From Desulfovibrio sp. Dsv1 (GTDB lineage Bacteria > Desulfobacterota > Desulfovibrionia > Desulfovibrionales > Desulfovibrionaceae): a stretch of DNA of 21,537 nucleotides. Location of the stretch: NCBI GenBank assembly GCA_000403945.1, contig APFI01000155.1, forward strand, positions 1 through 21,537, read 5' to 3'. Position numbers and translations under genes: made by a program. Each line of letters begins with the position of its first letter. Position 1 is the stretch's first letter. This document shows, one piece after another, positions 13,090 through 19,424 of this stretch. The notes under the pieces are model-generated. The model ran no database searches. It saw only the letters and a list, made by a program, of their open reading frames with translations, and was not told where the DNA came from.

Positions 13090-13126
13090 GCCCCGCTTTT
13101 TGTGTCAGAAACGACACAGGCGGGGC
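13090..13126. terminator. Nested hairpin after repressor gene
   Basis: GCCCCGC (13,090-13,096) pairs with GCGGGGC (13,120-13,126), enclosing TGTGTC/GACACA. On the minus strand it is followed by TTATTTTATT, so it would stop transcription entering from the host side; on the plus strand it may end the repressor transcript. Confidence 0.65.
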
Positions 13127-13210
13127 GTCTCTCGTTCTCAAGTTGCGTGACGAACGGCCCGAAAAACCGGCCTCCGTTCTCAAACCTTTTTCTTGTCGCC
13201 TTTTCGGGGC

Positions 13211-13276
13211 CGGTCAACCGTCAGGCCCGCATCAGTCAAGGGAAAGTCGCCTATCGGTCAAGTCGGATCGGCCTTA
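13211..13276. repeat. Three 22-bp-phased repeats near the prophage end (candidate transposase sites)
   Basis: CGGTCAA, CAGTCAA and CGGTCAA begin at 13,211, 13,233 and 13,255, exactly 22 bp apart. Their right halves also match in part (CCCGCAT, CGCCTAT, GGCCTTA). Repeats of about 22 bp near the termini are the known form of Mu A binding sites. Confidence 0.55.
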
Positions 13277-13298
13277 CTCCCCATTCTCATCTTGTCTG

Positions 13299-13308
13299 AC
13301 CCCCTACA
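13299..13308 (-). other. Candidate left terminus of the prophage
   Basis: On the minus strand the sequence from 13,308 reads TGTAGGGGGTCAGAC, starting with the TG required of Mu-type ends. It lies 32 bp outside the last 22-bp repeat. A second possible TG terminus is at 13,376 (TGTTTTGCG), inside the tRNA terminator. Confidence 0.4.
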
Positions 13309-13311
13309 ATA

Positions 13312-13360
13312 CGCTCGAAAAGCGATTCCGCTGCCATGCTCTAAATAGGCTCGAAAAGCC
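13312..13360. repeat. Two short palindromes with CGAAA loops
   Basis: CGCTCGAAAAGCG (13,312-13,324) and GGCTCGAAAAGCC (13,348-13,360) share the CTCGAAAAG core, start 36 bp apart, and have 4-bp complementary arms. They lie between the candidate prophage terminus and the tRNA terminator. Confidence 0.5.
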
Positions 13361-13373
13361 CTTTGGACGCAAA

Positions 13374-13412
13374 ACAGGGGTTTAGGTACTTTTTTAACAC
13401 CTAACCCCCTGT
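13374..13412 (-). terminator. Rho-independent terminator of tRNA-Thr
   Basis: On the minus strand ACAGGGG-G-TTAGGT pairs with ACCTAA-A-CCCCTGT (one mismatch) around a short A-rich loop, and the stem is followed by TTTTGC. It begins 7 bp after the tRNA CCA end. Confidence 0.8.
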
Positions 13413-13418
13413 AATTTA

Positions 13419-13494
13419 TGGAGCCAGCTGCGAGAATTGAACTCGCTACCTGCTGATTACGAATCAGCTGCTCTACCAAGTGAGCTAAGCTGGC
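13419..13494 (-). tRNA. tRNA-Thr (anticodon CGT)
   Basis: The 76-nt gene folds as a full cloverleaf on the minus strand: acceptor GCCAGCT/AGCTGGC, D arm with GCTC..TTGGTAGAGC, anticodon stem GCTGA/TCAGC with loop TTCGTAA (anticodon CGT, reads ACG), T arm GCGAG-TTCAATT-CTCGC, and encoded CCA. It is followed by its own terminator. The prophage is inserted about 110 bp further on, so the gene is not disrupted. Confidence 0.97.
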
Positions 13495-13521
13495 AAATGC
13501 CTGTTTTGTATAACTTTTTTC

Positions 13522-13548
13522 GTCACTTTTGCAGTGACTTTTTCTTTC
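13522..13548 (+). terminator. Hairpin with T-run upstream of tRNA-Thr
   Basis: GTCACT-TTTGC-AGTGAC (13,522-13,538) followed by TTTTTCTTT on the plus strand. No plus-strand gene reads into it, so it may instead be a regulatory palindrome in the tRNA promoter region. Confidence 0.4.
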
Positions 13549-13570
13549 CCGCCAGTTGACAAGCTGGTCT

Positions 13571-13610
13571 ATTACGAATCAGCCGCTCTACCAACCGAGC
13601 CGTGCTGTCG
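13571..13610 (-). pseudogene. tRNA-Thr remnant
   Basis: ATTACGAATCAG, then GCTCTACCAA and GAGC, match the D-arm and anticodon part of the intact tRNA-Thr(CGT) 80 bp away (about 28 of 31 positions from 13,571). The anticodon loop TTCGTAA is kept, but the 3' anticodon stem no longer pairs and no T arm or CCA end follows. It is a decayed tandem copy or a relic of an old insertion. Confidence 0.7.
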
Positions 13611-13625
13611 GTCAGTTTCTATTGC

Positions 13626-13652
13626 AAAAAGAGCCCCGCTGTCAAGACGGGC
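13626..13652 (-). terminator. Terminator after the gene at 13,654
   Basis: On the minus strand GCCCG...CGGGGC forms a short stem with one bulge, followed by TCTTTTT. It starts 1 bp after the stop codon. Confidence 0.5.
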
Positions 13653-13653
13653 A

Positions 13654-14025
13654 TCAGGCCCGTTCCAGCACCAGGGGAATAGCATGCAGTTCATGGCTGA
13701 TTTCTTCCGTGGGTTCCAGCTTCCAAGGTGTATTTTCGGGCCAGCCCAGGCGTTTCGCCACAGCCCCGGCCACACCGGCCACATTAAGCACCGGATGGCG
13801 CTGAAAAACCTGCGGCAAACCATAGGTCAGGTTGCAGACCAGACATTTGCCGGGCCGCTGGCGCAGTTCAAAGGCCAGCTGCGCCTTGGCGGGCGTTACA
13901 TTCCGGCAGACCAGCCGGATGTCGTAGGCCCCTTCCTCGGTGCCGCCGAACAGGGCGTCAAAAAAATCATCGGTCCGCTGAGCCGGAAAAATTTCATCCA
14001 GAAAAGCCTGATCAAACGTTGCCAC
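13654..14025 (-). CDS. Conserved hypothetical protein
   Basis: The 123-residue protein starts at GTG 14,025 (GCAGGAG about 11 bp upstream): VATFDQAFLDEIFPAQRTDD. It has an alternating strand/helix pattern with CRNVTPAKAQLAFELRQRPG and CLVCNLTYGLPQVFQRHPVL, including a CxxC pair. The open frame extends much further upstream, but that part overlaps gluQ on the same strand and is a shadow. It ends at a terminator and lies 35 bp after gluQ, so it may be the last gene of the gluQ-rhodanese operon. I do not recognise a family; this looks like a lineage-restricted protein. Confidence 0.7.
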   Translation of the reverse strand: MATFDQAFLDEIFPAQRTDDFFDALFGGTEEGAYDIRLVCRNVTPAKAQLAFELRQRPGKCLVCNLTYGLPQVFQRHPVLNVAGVAGAVAKRLGWPENTPWKLEPTEEISHELHAIPLVLERA

Positions 14026-14060
14026 GGTTCTATACACTCCTGCTGAAAGATAAGCGCCTG

Positions 14061-15053
14061 TTACGGCGCAAGCTGACGCAAATCCTGATCTGTCACTCGC
14101 CGGTCCGTGCCGGGAAGACGCTCCAAAGCGAAATCCGGCAACAGTTCCGCCGGACTCACGGGCACGCCGTGCGGGTTGAGTCCGGCCAGACGGGACAGCA
14201 GTCCCACAATACGCTGCGGGGTTACGCCCCGCTCCCGCAAGGACCGCAGGGCCAGGCTCCGGTGGCGTTTGGCCAAGCGCTGCCCCTCGCAGTCCAGGAG
14301 CAGTGGAATATGTGCATAGGTGGGCACGGCATGGTCCAGCATCCGCAAAAGCGCGATCTGACGCGGCGTGGAAGGCAATATGTCGCGCCCGCGCACAACC
14401 AGAGTCACACCCATGAGCGCGTCGTCCACGGCCACGGCCAACTGGTAGGCCACCACGCCGTCGGAGCGCCGCAAGGCGAAATCCCCGCCGCATTCGTCCA
14501 GCCGGAAGGACTGCGGCCCCAGCAGCGCATCTTCAAACTCAATGGGCTCGCTAGGGCAACGCAGCCGCACCGCCGCCCTGCGCCCACTCCTGAACAAGCC
14601 TTCGCATTGCGCCGCGCTCAGCTCACGACAGGTGCCGGGATAGGGCGCGCCCGCGTCGTCCACATGCGGAGCCGCAGCCAGCAGGCGCAACTCCTTGCGG
14701 GTGCAGAAGCAGGGATAGATAAGACCGGCGGCATCCAGCCGTGTCAAGGTTTCCGCATATGCGGCTCCGCGCCGGCTCTGTTCATACGGCCCCAGCGGGC
14801 CGCCCACATCCGGTCCCTGATCCCAGTCCAAGCCCAGCCAGCGCAAATCTTCCAGAAGCGCCGCCGCAAACTCCGGTCTGGAGCGCTGGGGATCAATGTC
14901 CTCCATCCGCATGATCAGAACGCCCTTGCGCGCCCGCACCACCAGCCAAGCCAGCAGAAAGGCCCAAGCATTGCCCAGATGGGCATAGCCCGTGGGGCTT
15001 GGCGCCAGCCGCCCGCAGATCCGGGCGGGCCCGTCCGCTCCGCGCGGTGGCAT
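14061..15053 (-). CDS. gluQ: Glutamyl-queuosine tRNA(Asp) synthetase
   Basis: The 330-residue protein is a shortened glutamyl-tRNA synthetase without the anticodon-binding domain, the layout of GluQ (YadB). It activates Glu and attaches it to queuosine at the wobble base of tRNA-Asp. Class I signatures: APSPTGYAHLGNAW with the HIGH-like HLGN at residues 25-28, MRMEDIDPQRSRP, and the KMSKS variant RLAKRHRS. A CFCTRKEL...YPGTC zinc site is present. GluQ proteins are usually about 290-310 residues. The start is 4 bp after the rhodanese stop, so the genes are co-transcribed. Confidence 0.9.
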   Translation of the reverse strand: MPPRGADGPARICGRLAPSPTGYAHLGNAWAFLLAWLVVRARKGVLIMRMEDIDPQRSRPEFAAALLEDLRWLGLDWDQGPDVGGPLGPYEQSRRGAAYAETLTRLDAAGLIYPCFCTRKELRLLAAAPHVDDAGAPYPGTCRELSAAQCEGLFRSGRRAAVRLRCPSEPIEFEDALLGPQSFRLDECGGDFALRRSDGVVAYQLAVAVDDALMGVTLVVRGRDILPSTPRQIALLRMLDHAVPTYAHIPLLLDCEGQRLAKRHRSLALRSLRERGVTPQRIVGLLSRLAGLNPHGVPVSPAELLPDFALERLPGTDRRVTDQDLRQLAP

Positions 15054-15057
15054 AAAA

Positions 15058-15570
15058 TTATTTCTTGTTCCAGGGCATGGCTGAAAGCAGCAGCCCCAAG
15101 CCGCAGAAACCGGTCACCCCTGCGAGCACCAGTCCCGCGCCCACAAAGGCGGACAGCCAAATCATGGGCGGCCAGACGAACACGCCCGCCAAGCCCAGCA
15201 ACACCAGCGCGCCCGCGCCGATCTGAATCTGGCGGAACAGGGACATGCGCTGTTGCCCGCGCTCCACAGGCAGGCCTTCCCTGGCCCAAGCGCTGACGCC
15301 GCCCTCCATCTGCCAGGCGGGGCCGCCGGCCAGTTCTTCCAGCAGATCGCTCTGTTTGCTGGTACGGTTGCCGGAATTGCAAGTGAAGACAATAGGCTGG
15401 TCCGCGTCTGACGGGGCCAGATGCATCCATTTGATGATTGAAAGCGGCGCCACTTCCGCACCGGGCACGCGCACCGCGTTCACTTCATCCGGTTCGCGGA
15501 TATCGACAAGACGGATTTTTCCGTCCCGGAGTTTCTGCAGGGTTTCAACGAGGCTGATAACGGGAAGCAT
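15058..15570 (-). CDS. Rhodanese domain plus two-TM DUF2892 membrane protein (YgaP-like)
   Basis: Residues 1-105 form a rhodanese domain: LVDIREPDEVNAVRVPGAEV, then the active-site loop CNSGNRT with Cys-64 as the sulfur carrier. Residues about 118-165 have two hydrophobic spans (GALVLLGLAGVFVW, SAFVGAGLVLAGVTGFCGLG), matching DUF2892. E. coli YgaP has the same fusion and moves persulfide sulfur at the membrane. In a sulfate reducer a membrane sulfurtransferase is plausible, but the partner is unknown. It lies between the NlpC lipoprotein and gluQ, with gaps of 8 and 4 bp. Confidence 0.9.
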   Translation of the reverse strand: MLPVISLVETLQKLRDGKIRLVDIREPDEVNAVRVPGAEVAPLSIIKWMHLAPSDADQPIVFTCNSGNRTSKQSDLLEELAGGPAWQMEGGVSAWAREGLPVERGQQRMSLFRQIQIGAGALVLLGLAGVFVWPPMIWLSAFVGAGLVLAGVTGFCGLGLLLSAMPWNKK

Positions 15571-15578
15571 GTATCCGC

Positions 15579-16493
15579 CTATGACTTTTTACGGTTCTTG
15601 GAGCCGGAAGTTTTTTTATCTTTCTGATGGGAAGAGGAAAGCGCCTTGCCGGAGGATTTTTTCTCCGCAGCGTTGCGCACCGCGCTTTTGCCGTTTTTGG
15701 CGGACTGGCCGGCCTTGCTTTTTTCTGTCTTGGCGGCCGCCTTGACGGGCGCGGTCTTACGTTCGCCGGAGACCTTAGTGAGGCGGCGCGTGTCGTTGCT
15801 GGCCACCTGCACGACCTTGTCGCGTGAGGCACGACGCGTTTTCACATTGCGGCGGAATTTGGCCGGGCTTTTTTTCGAGGCAGAAAGTTCGCGCACGGCC
15901 TTTTCCTCGGCGTAGTCGCTGAGACGGCTTTCGGCCTGGGCCACCAGATTTTCATTGCCCTCAAAATTCACGCGACGCGCGCCCAGAAAGGTGCTGCTGA
16001 AATAAGGGTCGCTGAGGGAGTTGATCCGCACGGTGGTGCGGCGGTGCGGGCTGTGAATGAATCTGCCGTGGCCCACGTAAATGCCCGTGTGATAACCCCG
16101 GCGGGGATGGCGGAAGGTCACGATGTCGCCAGCGCGCATATCTTCCTGATTCATGATGCGCTCGCCCACCACGGACTGTTCCCGGGCGGTGCGCGGCAAA
16201 GCCACGCCCACACTCTTGTAAGCCCAGCAGACAAAGCCCGAACAGTCAAAACCGCCCGGGCTGGAACCGCCCCGTACATAGGGGGTGCCGATGGCCGAAC
16301 GGGCTTTGCGCAGCAACTGGCGGCTGGTCTGGGCATGATCCTCGTCCAGCGCCGCCTCATAGGAACGGCGGAAGCGCTCTACGCGCAATTGTTCATCATT
16401 GGTGCTGTTCTGCCTAGCCGCGCAGCCGAACGCCAGACCGCAAGCCATAATCAGCACGCATATTTTCAGATACCTATCCAATTCACACTCCAT
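15579..16493 (-). CDS. NlpC/P60 family lipoprotein with basic C-terminal tail
   Basis: From ATG 16,493 the protein is 304 residues. An N-terminal signal with lipobox LAFGC makes Cys-24 the likely lipid anchor. The NlpC/P60 domain (about 55-170) has Cys-84 (FDCSGF), His-135 (YHTGIYVG) and His-147 (FIHSPH), the catalytic Cys-His-His set; such enzymes cut stem peptides in peptidoglycan. From about residue 200 to the end the chain is rich in Lys, Ser and Ala, low-complexity and basic. A TTG start at 16,481 has a better-spaced GGAG and would give a shorter signal peptide. Operon with rhodanese and gluQ downstream. Confidence 0.9.
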   Translation of the reverse strand: MECELDRYLKICVLIMACGLAFGCAARQNSTNDEQLRVERFRRSYEAALDEDHAQTSRQLLRKARSAIGTPYVRGGSSPGGFDCSGFVCWAYKSVGVALPRTAREQSVVGERIMNQEDMRAGDIVTFRHPRRGYHTGIYVGHGRFIHSPHRRTTVRINSLSDPYFSSTFLGARRVNFEGNENLVAQAESRLSDYAEEKAVRELSASKKSPAKFRRNVKTRRASRDKVVQVASNDTRRLTKVSGERKTAPVKAAAKTEKSKAGQSAKNGKSAVRNAAEKKSSGKALSSSHQKDKKTSGSKNRKKS

Positions 16494-16583
16494 TCCCGGT
16501 GATGACCGCTCCGCCACGCGGGCGGCGGGCAACGGGACAAAAAACGGGCAGATCCGTCCCGCGCATTTCGGCATATACCCGTG

Positions 16584-16964
16584 TCAGGCATTGAGGTCCA
16601 GCAGCGCCCCCAGCATGGCGTCGCTGGCGCGGACAGTTCGGGCGTTGGCCTCATAGGTCCGCTGTGTGGAGATCATCTGCGTCATTTCACGCCCCAGATC
16701 CGTGCCGCTGGGATTCACGACCTCCGGCGGCATGGACGGATCATTGTCTGTTCCGGCGGCGAGCCGCCCGGCAGCGCCCGCGTCCTGAAGCACGGCATCC
16801 AGACGCACGCCCCGACCGCCGGGGCCGGTGGCATAGACCGCCTGTTGCGGCGTAAAGCCCGCCGTGTTCACGTTGGCCACATTATGCGCCGTGACGGCCA
16901 TACCCCACGAGTGGGCATTCATGGCCAGCGCGCCAATGTACATGCTGTCGGTAATGCCGCTCAT
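16584..16964 (-). CDS. Flagellar basal-body rod-like protein
   Basis: The 126-residue protein has the N-terminal rod motif (MYIGALAMNAHSWGMAVTAH, then NVANVNTAGF) and the C-terminal rod helix (EMTQMISTQRTYEANARTVR, then ASDAMLGALLDL). These are the paired coiled-coil ends of FlgB/FlgC/FlgG-type axial proteins. It is a little shorter than FlgC (about 135-145 residues) and stands alone among non-flagellar genes. The start at 16,964 is preceded by AGGTG; an upstream ATG at 17,027 lacks support. It may be a minor or divergent axial protein rather than the main FlgC. Confidence 0.85.
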   Translation of the reverse strand: MSGITDSMYIGALAMNAHSWGMAVTAHNVANVNTAGFTPQQAVYATGPGGRGVRLDAVLQDAGAAGRLAAGTDNDPSMPPEVVNPSGTDLGREMTQMISTQRTYEANARTVRASDAMLGALLDLNA

Positions 16965-17088
16965 CAGTTCACACCTGTTTGCAATTTTTCTAACATAAAA
17001 ACGCTTCGCTGCAAAACGCTTTTTCAAGTGTCTGGTCGCCCCAGCTCAGGCCAACGGTCATGCGCCTTTCCGGATTTCCCGGCCGGGT

Positions 17089-17877
17089 TCAGCCCCGCTC
17101 CGCCTTCGGGACGTCACGCTCAATGCGGGCAAAAGCATTGTGGTTGTGAATAGATTCCATGCTCTCCACTTCCACGCTGAACCATTCCACATGCGCATGC
17201 CGGGAAAGCCGCTGGGCCACGTTGCGCACCACGTCCTCCACAAAGGCCGGATGGGCGAAGGCGTACTCGGTGACAAATTTCTCGTCCTCGCGCTTGAGCA
17301 GGGTATACACCGCCGAGGAACCCGACTCCTCGGCCATTTCAATAAATTCCTCCAGCCAGGAAAAACCGTTCATGCGCACGCTCATGCGCACAATGGAACG
17401 CTGGCTGTGCGCGCCCTCGCGGCTGATAGCCTTGGAACAGGGGCAGACGGTCATCACCGGCACGTCCATATCCAGCAGAAAGGACTGGCCGTTCTCGTCC
17501 AGTTCGCCGGTGAGGCGGCATTCATAGGCCACCGTGCCGGGGCTGCCCGAAGTAGGAGCCACCTTGCGGATGAAATAGGGAAAGCGGAAGCGCGCCCAGG
17601 CCCGCCGCGCGCCCAGGCGCTCCTTGACGGTTTCCAGCAGGCGGCGCACCGACTGATAGCTGATTTCCTCGTTCCACCCTTCCAGGGCCTCCACAAAACG
17701 GCTCATGTGGGTACCCTTGAAGGCCGAGGGCAGATCCACGCCCAGATCCACGCTGGCCACGGTCTGCTGGCGACCCCGGGCGCGGTCGCGCACCAGTAGG
17801 GGCAGCCTGAGTTCGCGCACCCCCACGCGGTCAATGCCCAGAGGCACTGTGGGGGCATGGCTTTGTACGTCTTCCAT
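17089..17877 (-). CDS. folE2: GTP cyclohydrolase FolE2 (type IB)
   Basis: The 262-residue protein makes 7,8-dihydroneopterin triphosphate from GTP, the first step to folate and, in many bacteria, queuosine. Hallmarks of the FolE2/MptA family: MTVCPCSKAISREGAHSQRS with Cys-145, Cys-147 and His-157, and ESIHNHNAFARIE near the C-terminus. FolE2 enzymes can use metals other than zinc. The start overlaps the nikR stop as TGATG, so both are translated from one message. Queuosine synthesis also links it to gluQ further along the same strand. Confidence 0.93.
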   Translation of the reverse strand: MEDVQSHAPTVPLGIDRVGVRELRLPLLVRDRARGRQQTVASVDLGVDLPSAFKGTHMSRFVEALEGWNEEISYQSVRRLLETVKERLGARRAWARFRFPYFIRKVAPTSGSPGTVAYECRLTGELDENGQSFLLDMDVPVMTVCPCSKAISREGAHSQRSIVRMSVRMNGFSWLEEFIEMAEESGSSAVYTLLKREDEKFVTEYAFAHPAFVEDVVRNVAQRLSRHAHVEWFSVEVESMESIHNHNAFARIERDVPKAERG

Positions 17878-18296
17878 CAGGCCAGATCCTGTCCGGTTGT
17901 GGTCACACTGAACGTGCCGTGTTTGACGCCGCGGCAGGAGATCAGCCGGTCGGCCAGAGCCCGCACCCGCGCGGCCTCGCCCTTGAGTACCAGCACTTCC
18001 AGACAGTTGTAATGATCCAGATGCACATGCAGGGTGGCCACAATAATGTCGTGATCGTCATGCTGGATCTTCATCAACCGCCGGGCCAAGTCATTTTTAT
18101 GATGATCATAGACCAGGGTCAACGTGCCCGCGCCCCGGCCCCCGGCATCCCGCCAGACATCCTCCACCAGGGCTTTGCGGATCAGATCCCGAATGGCTTC
18201 CGAGCGGTTGGAATAGCCTTTGCGCACGCAGAGCGCCTCAAAAGGTTCCAGCAAATCCTCATCCAGCGATACGCCAAAACGCACTAATTTTCCCAT
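17877..18296 (-). CDS. nikR: Nickel-responsive regulator NikR
   Basis: The 139-residue protein has an N-terminal ribbon-helix-helix (KLVRFGVSLDEDLLEPFEAL, then SNRSEAIRDLIRKAL) and a C-terminal ACT-like nickel domain. The ligands are in register with E. coli NikR (H76, H87, H89, C95): His-79, His-90, His-92 and Cys-98, in HDDHDIIVATLHVHLDHYNC. NikR represses nickel uptake when nickel is replete; sulfate reducers need nickel for NiFe hydrogenases. The start at 18,296 has AGGCGAAA upstream; the longer frame to 18,392 is not needed. Coupled with folE2. Confidence 0.95.
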   Translation of the reverse strand: MGKLVRFGVSLDEDLLEPFEALCVRKGYSNRSEAIRDLIRKALVEDVWRDAGGRGAGTLTLVYDHHKNDLARRLMKIQHDDHDIIVATLHVHLDHYNCLEVLVLKGEAARVRALADRLISCRGVKHGTFSVTTTGQDLA

Positions 18297-18364
18297 GTAT
18301 TTCGCCTGCCGTCTGTTTCGTGCCCGGCGCGCGTCCCTGGAGCGAAACCTGTTCCGTCCGGACT

Positions 18365-18749
18365 TCAGTGTGTCCCGCGCCGGATTTCCCATACCTGCAC
18401 GGTCACCGGCACAGACGGGGCGTAAAGGGGCCCCGCCCCCGCCAGGCCGCCGTGCAGGACGTGCAGAAAAGCCTCATAGACCGAACGCCCCGGCCCGGCC
18501 ACCCAGGGCCGCAGCCCAGCTCCAGGCAGGCACGGTCGCGATTTCCTCCCGCCGCTCCGCCAAGCCAGAGCCGCGCTGGGCGGCCAGAGCCCGATCCAGT
18601 AGGACAGCCGCTCGTCCTCGAAATTGCGGGGATCGTCGGTCATGGCCTCCCAGCGGATCCAGGTCGGCGACGCGCGTCAGGCGCCATAACAGATCGGCCG
18701 CGTTGACGGCGATTTCCGGCGTGTAGGCATGCGGGGGCGCATGTTCCAC
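18365..18749 (-). pseudogene. Decayed SAM-dependent methyltransferase
   Basis: The minus strand carries pieces of one protein in three frames. Frame one: GTG 18,749, NAADLLWRLTRVADLD. Next frame: WIRWEAMTDDPRNFEDERLS then YWIGLWPPSAALA. Then the first frame: LAERREEIA. Then the third frame: RACLELGCGPG, a class I methyltransferase motif I that binds SAM. Last: PGRSVYEAFLHVLHGG to TVQVWEIRRGTH, a typical C-terminal end. Most of the Rossmann fold after motif I is deleted. At least three frameshifts and a deletion make it non-functional. It would normally be about 220 residues. It lies between nikR and the cvpA promoter. Confidence 0.7.
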
Positions 18750-18841
18750 AGCTTCCCGCCCGGCCGGAGCTGGGCATTGAGGACGCCGGTTTCACGTCCG
18801 ACAATATAGCCCAATGGCAGGGGGCTGTACAGCGGGCCGCA

Positions 18842-18870
18842 TTGTCTCATGGCGGCGTTTCTGCTATGGT
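18842..18870 (+). promoter_or_regulatory. Sigma-70-like promoter of cvpA operon
   Basis: TTGTCT (18,842-18,847) and TATGGT (18,865-18,870) with exactly 17 bp between, 28 bp before the cvpA start. Confidence 0.55.
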
Positions 18871-18898
18871 GCCACATGGAGGCTGACGGAACCGCAAT

Positions 18899-19387
18899 AT
18901 GGGGCAGGATATTTTTGATCTGATTATCGTCTTGGCGCTGGTTTTTTTTGCCGGGCGGGGTTTTGCGCACGGCTTTGTGGGCGAAGTAGCCGGGGTGGTC
19001 TCGCTGGTGGGCGGCTTCTGGGCCGCGCATGCCTATCACCCACTGCTGTCCCCGCGCCTCACGTCCATTGCCGATCCGGCCTGGCGGACCATCGCCGCCT
19101 ACGTGCTGATCTTTCTGGCCGTGATCCTGGCCGTGGCCGTGCTGGCCCGCATTCTGCAAAAAATCCTTTCCTTTTCCTTTGTCTCCTGGGCGGACAGGCT
19201 GGCCGGAGGGCTGCTGGGCTTGGCCAAGGGCGTGCTGATCTGCGCGCTGGCTCTGCTGGTGCTGCAAAAATTCTTTCACGATGCGCCATTTATGAGGCAT
19301 TCGCGCGCCCTGCCCTATTTCAACGCACTGATGGAGCAGGTGCGCACCTGGTTGCCGCCCGATCTTGTTTCCCGGCTGGGAATCTGA
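18899..19387 (+). CDS. cvpA: CvpA family membrane protein
   Basis: The 162-residue protein begins MGQDIFDLIIVLALVFFAGR, followed by a Gly-rich GFVGEVAGVVSLVGGFWAAH, the conserved CvpA start. It has about four membrane spans (residues 5-20, 27-45, 62-84 and 105-123) and a WADRLAGGLLGLAKG signature. CvpA is linked to colicin V production in E. coli and to envelope homeostasis; its exact action is unclear. It is the first gene of a plus-strand operon with mazG 37 bp downstream. The ATG at 18,899 has a weak ribosome site (GGAA), with GGAGG further upstream. Confidence 0.9.
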   Translation: MGQDIFDLIIVLALVFFAGRGFAHGFVGEVAGVVSLVGGFWAAHAYHPLLSPRLTSIADPAWRTIAAYVLIFLAVILAVAVLARILQKILSFSFVSWADRLAGGLLGLAKGVLICALALLVLQKFFHDAPFMRHSRALPYFNALMEQVRTWLPPDLVSRLGI

Positions 19388-19424
19388 ACCCCATAGTATA
19401 ATTAGATAAAGGATGCGCCGCGTC

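Larger units (their letters stand above)
1..13308 (-). mobile_element. Mu-like transposable prophage, repressor-end portion
   Basis: Gene content and order match Mu-type phages: divergent repressor, small early regulators, DDE transposase A, ATPase B, Gam, HU-like protein, GemA, endolysin, Rz/Rz1, small terminase and start of large terminase. All genes from 12,324 down to 1,289 are on the minus strand, so the phage left end is to the right. The outer boundary is placed provisionally at a CA dinucleotide at 13,307-13,308. Position 13,376 is an alternative. The far end of the prophage is outside the window, so the 5-bp target duplication expected for this family cannot be checked. Bases 1-1,296 are in inverted orientation because of a fold-back at about 1,297. 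Confidence 0.9.

Noticed and set aside
13419..13494. tRNA-Thr as the phage attachment site
   Set aside because: The phage encodes a DDE transposase and no tyrosine or serine integrase was seen. The tRNA is intact and separated from the phage by its terminator, so proximity is probably chance.
14026..14493. N-terminal extension of the hypothetical gene at 13,654
   Set aside because: The extension overlaps gluQ on the same strand in another frame. A GTG at 14,025 with a ribosome site gives a normal start.
14019..15296. 425-codon plus-strand frame opposite gluQ
   Set aside because: Composition is typical of an antisense shadow and gluQ is a clear family match on the other strand.
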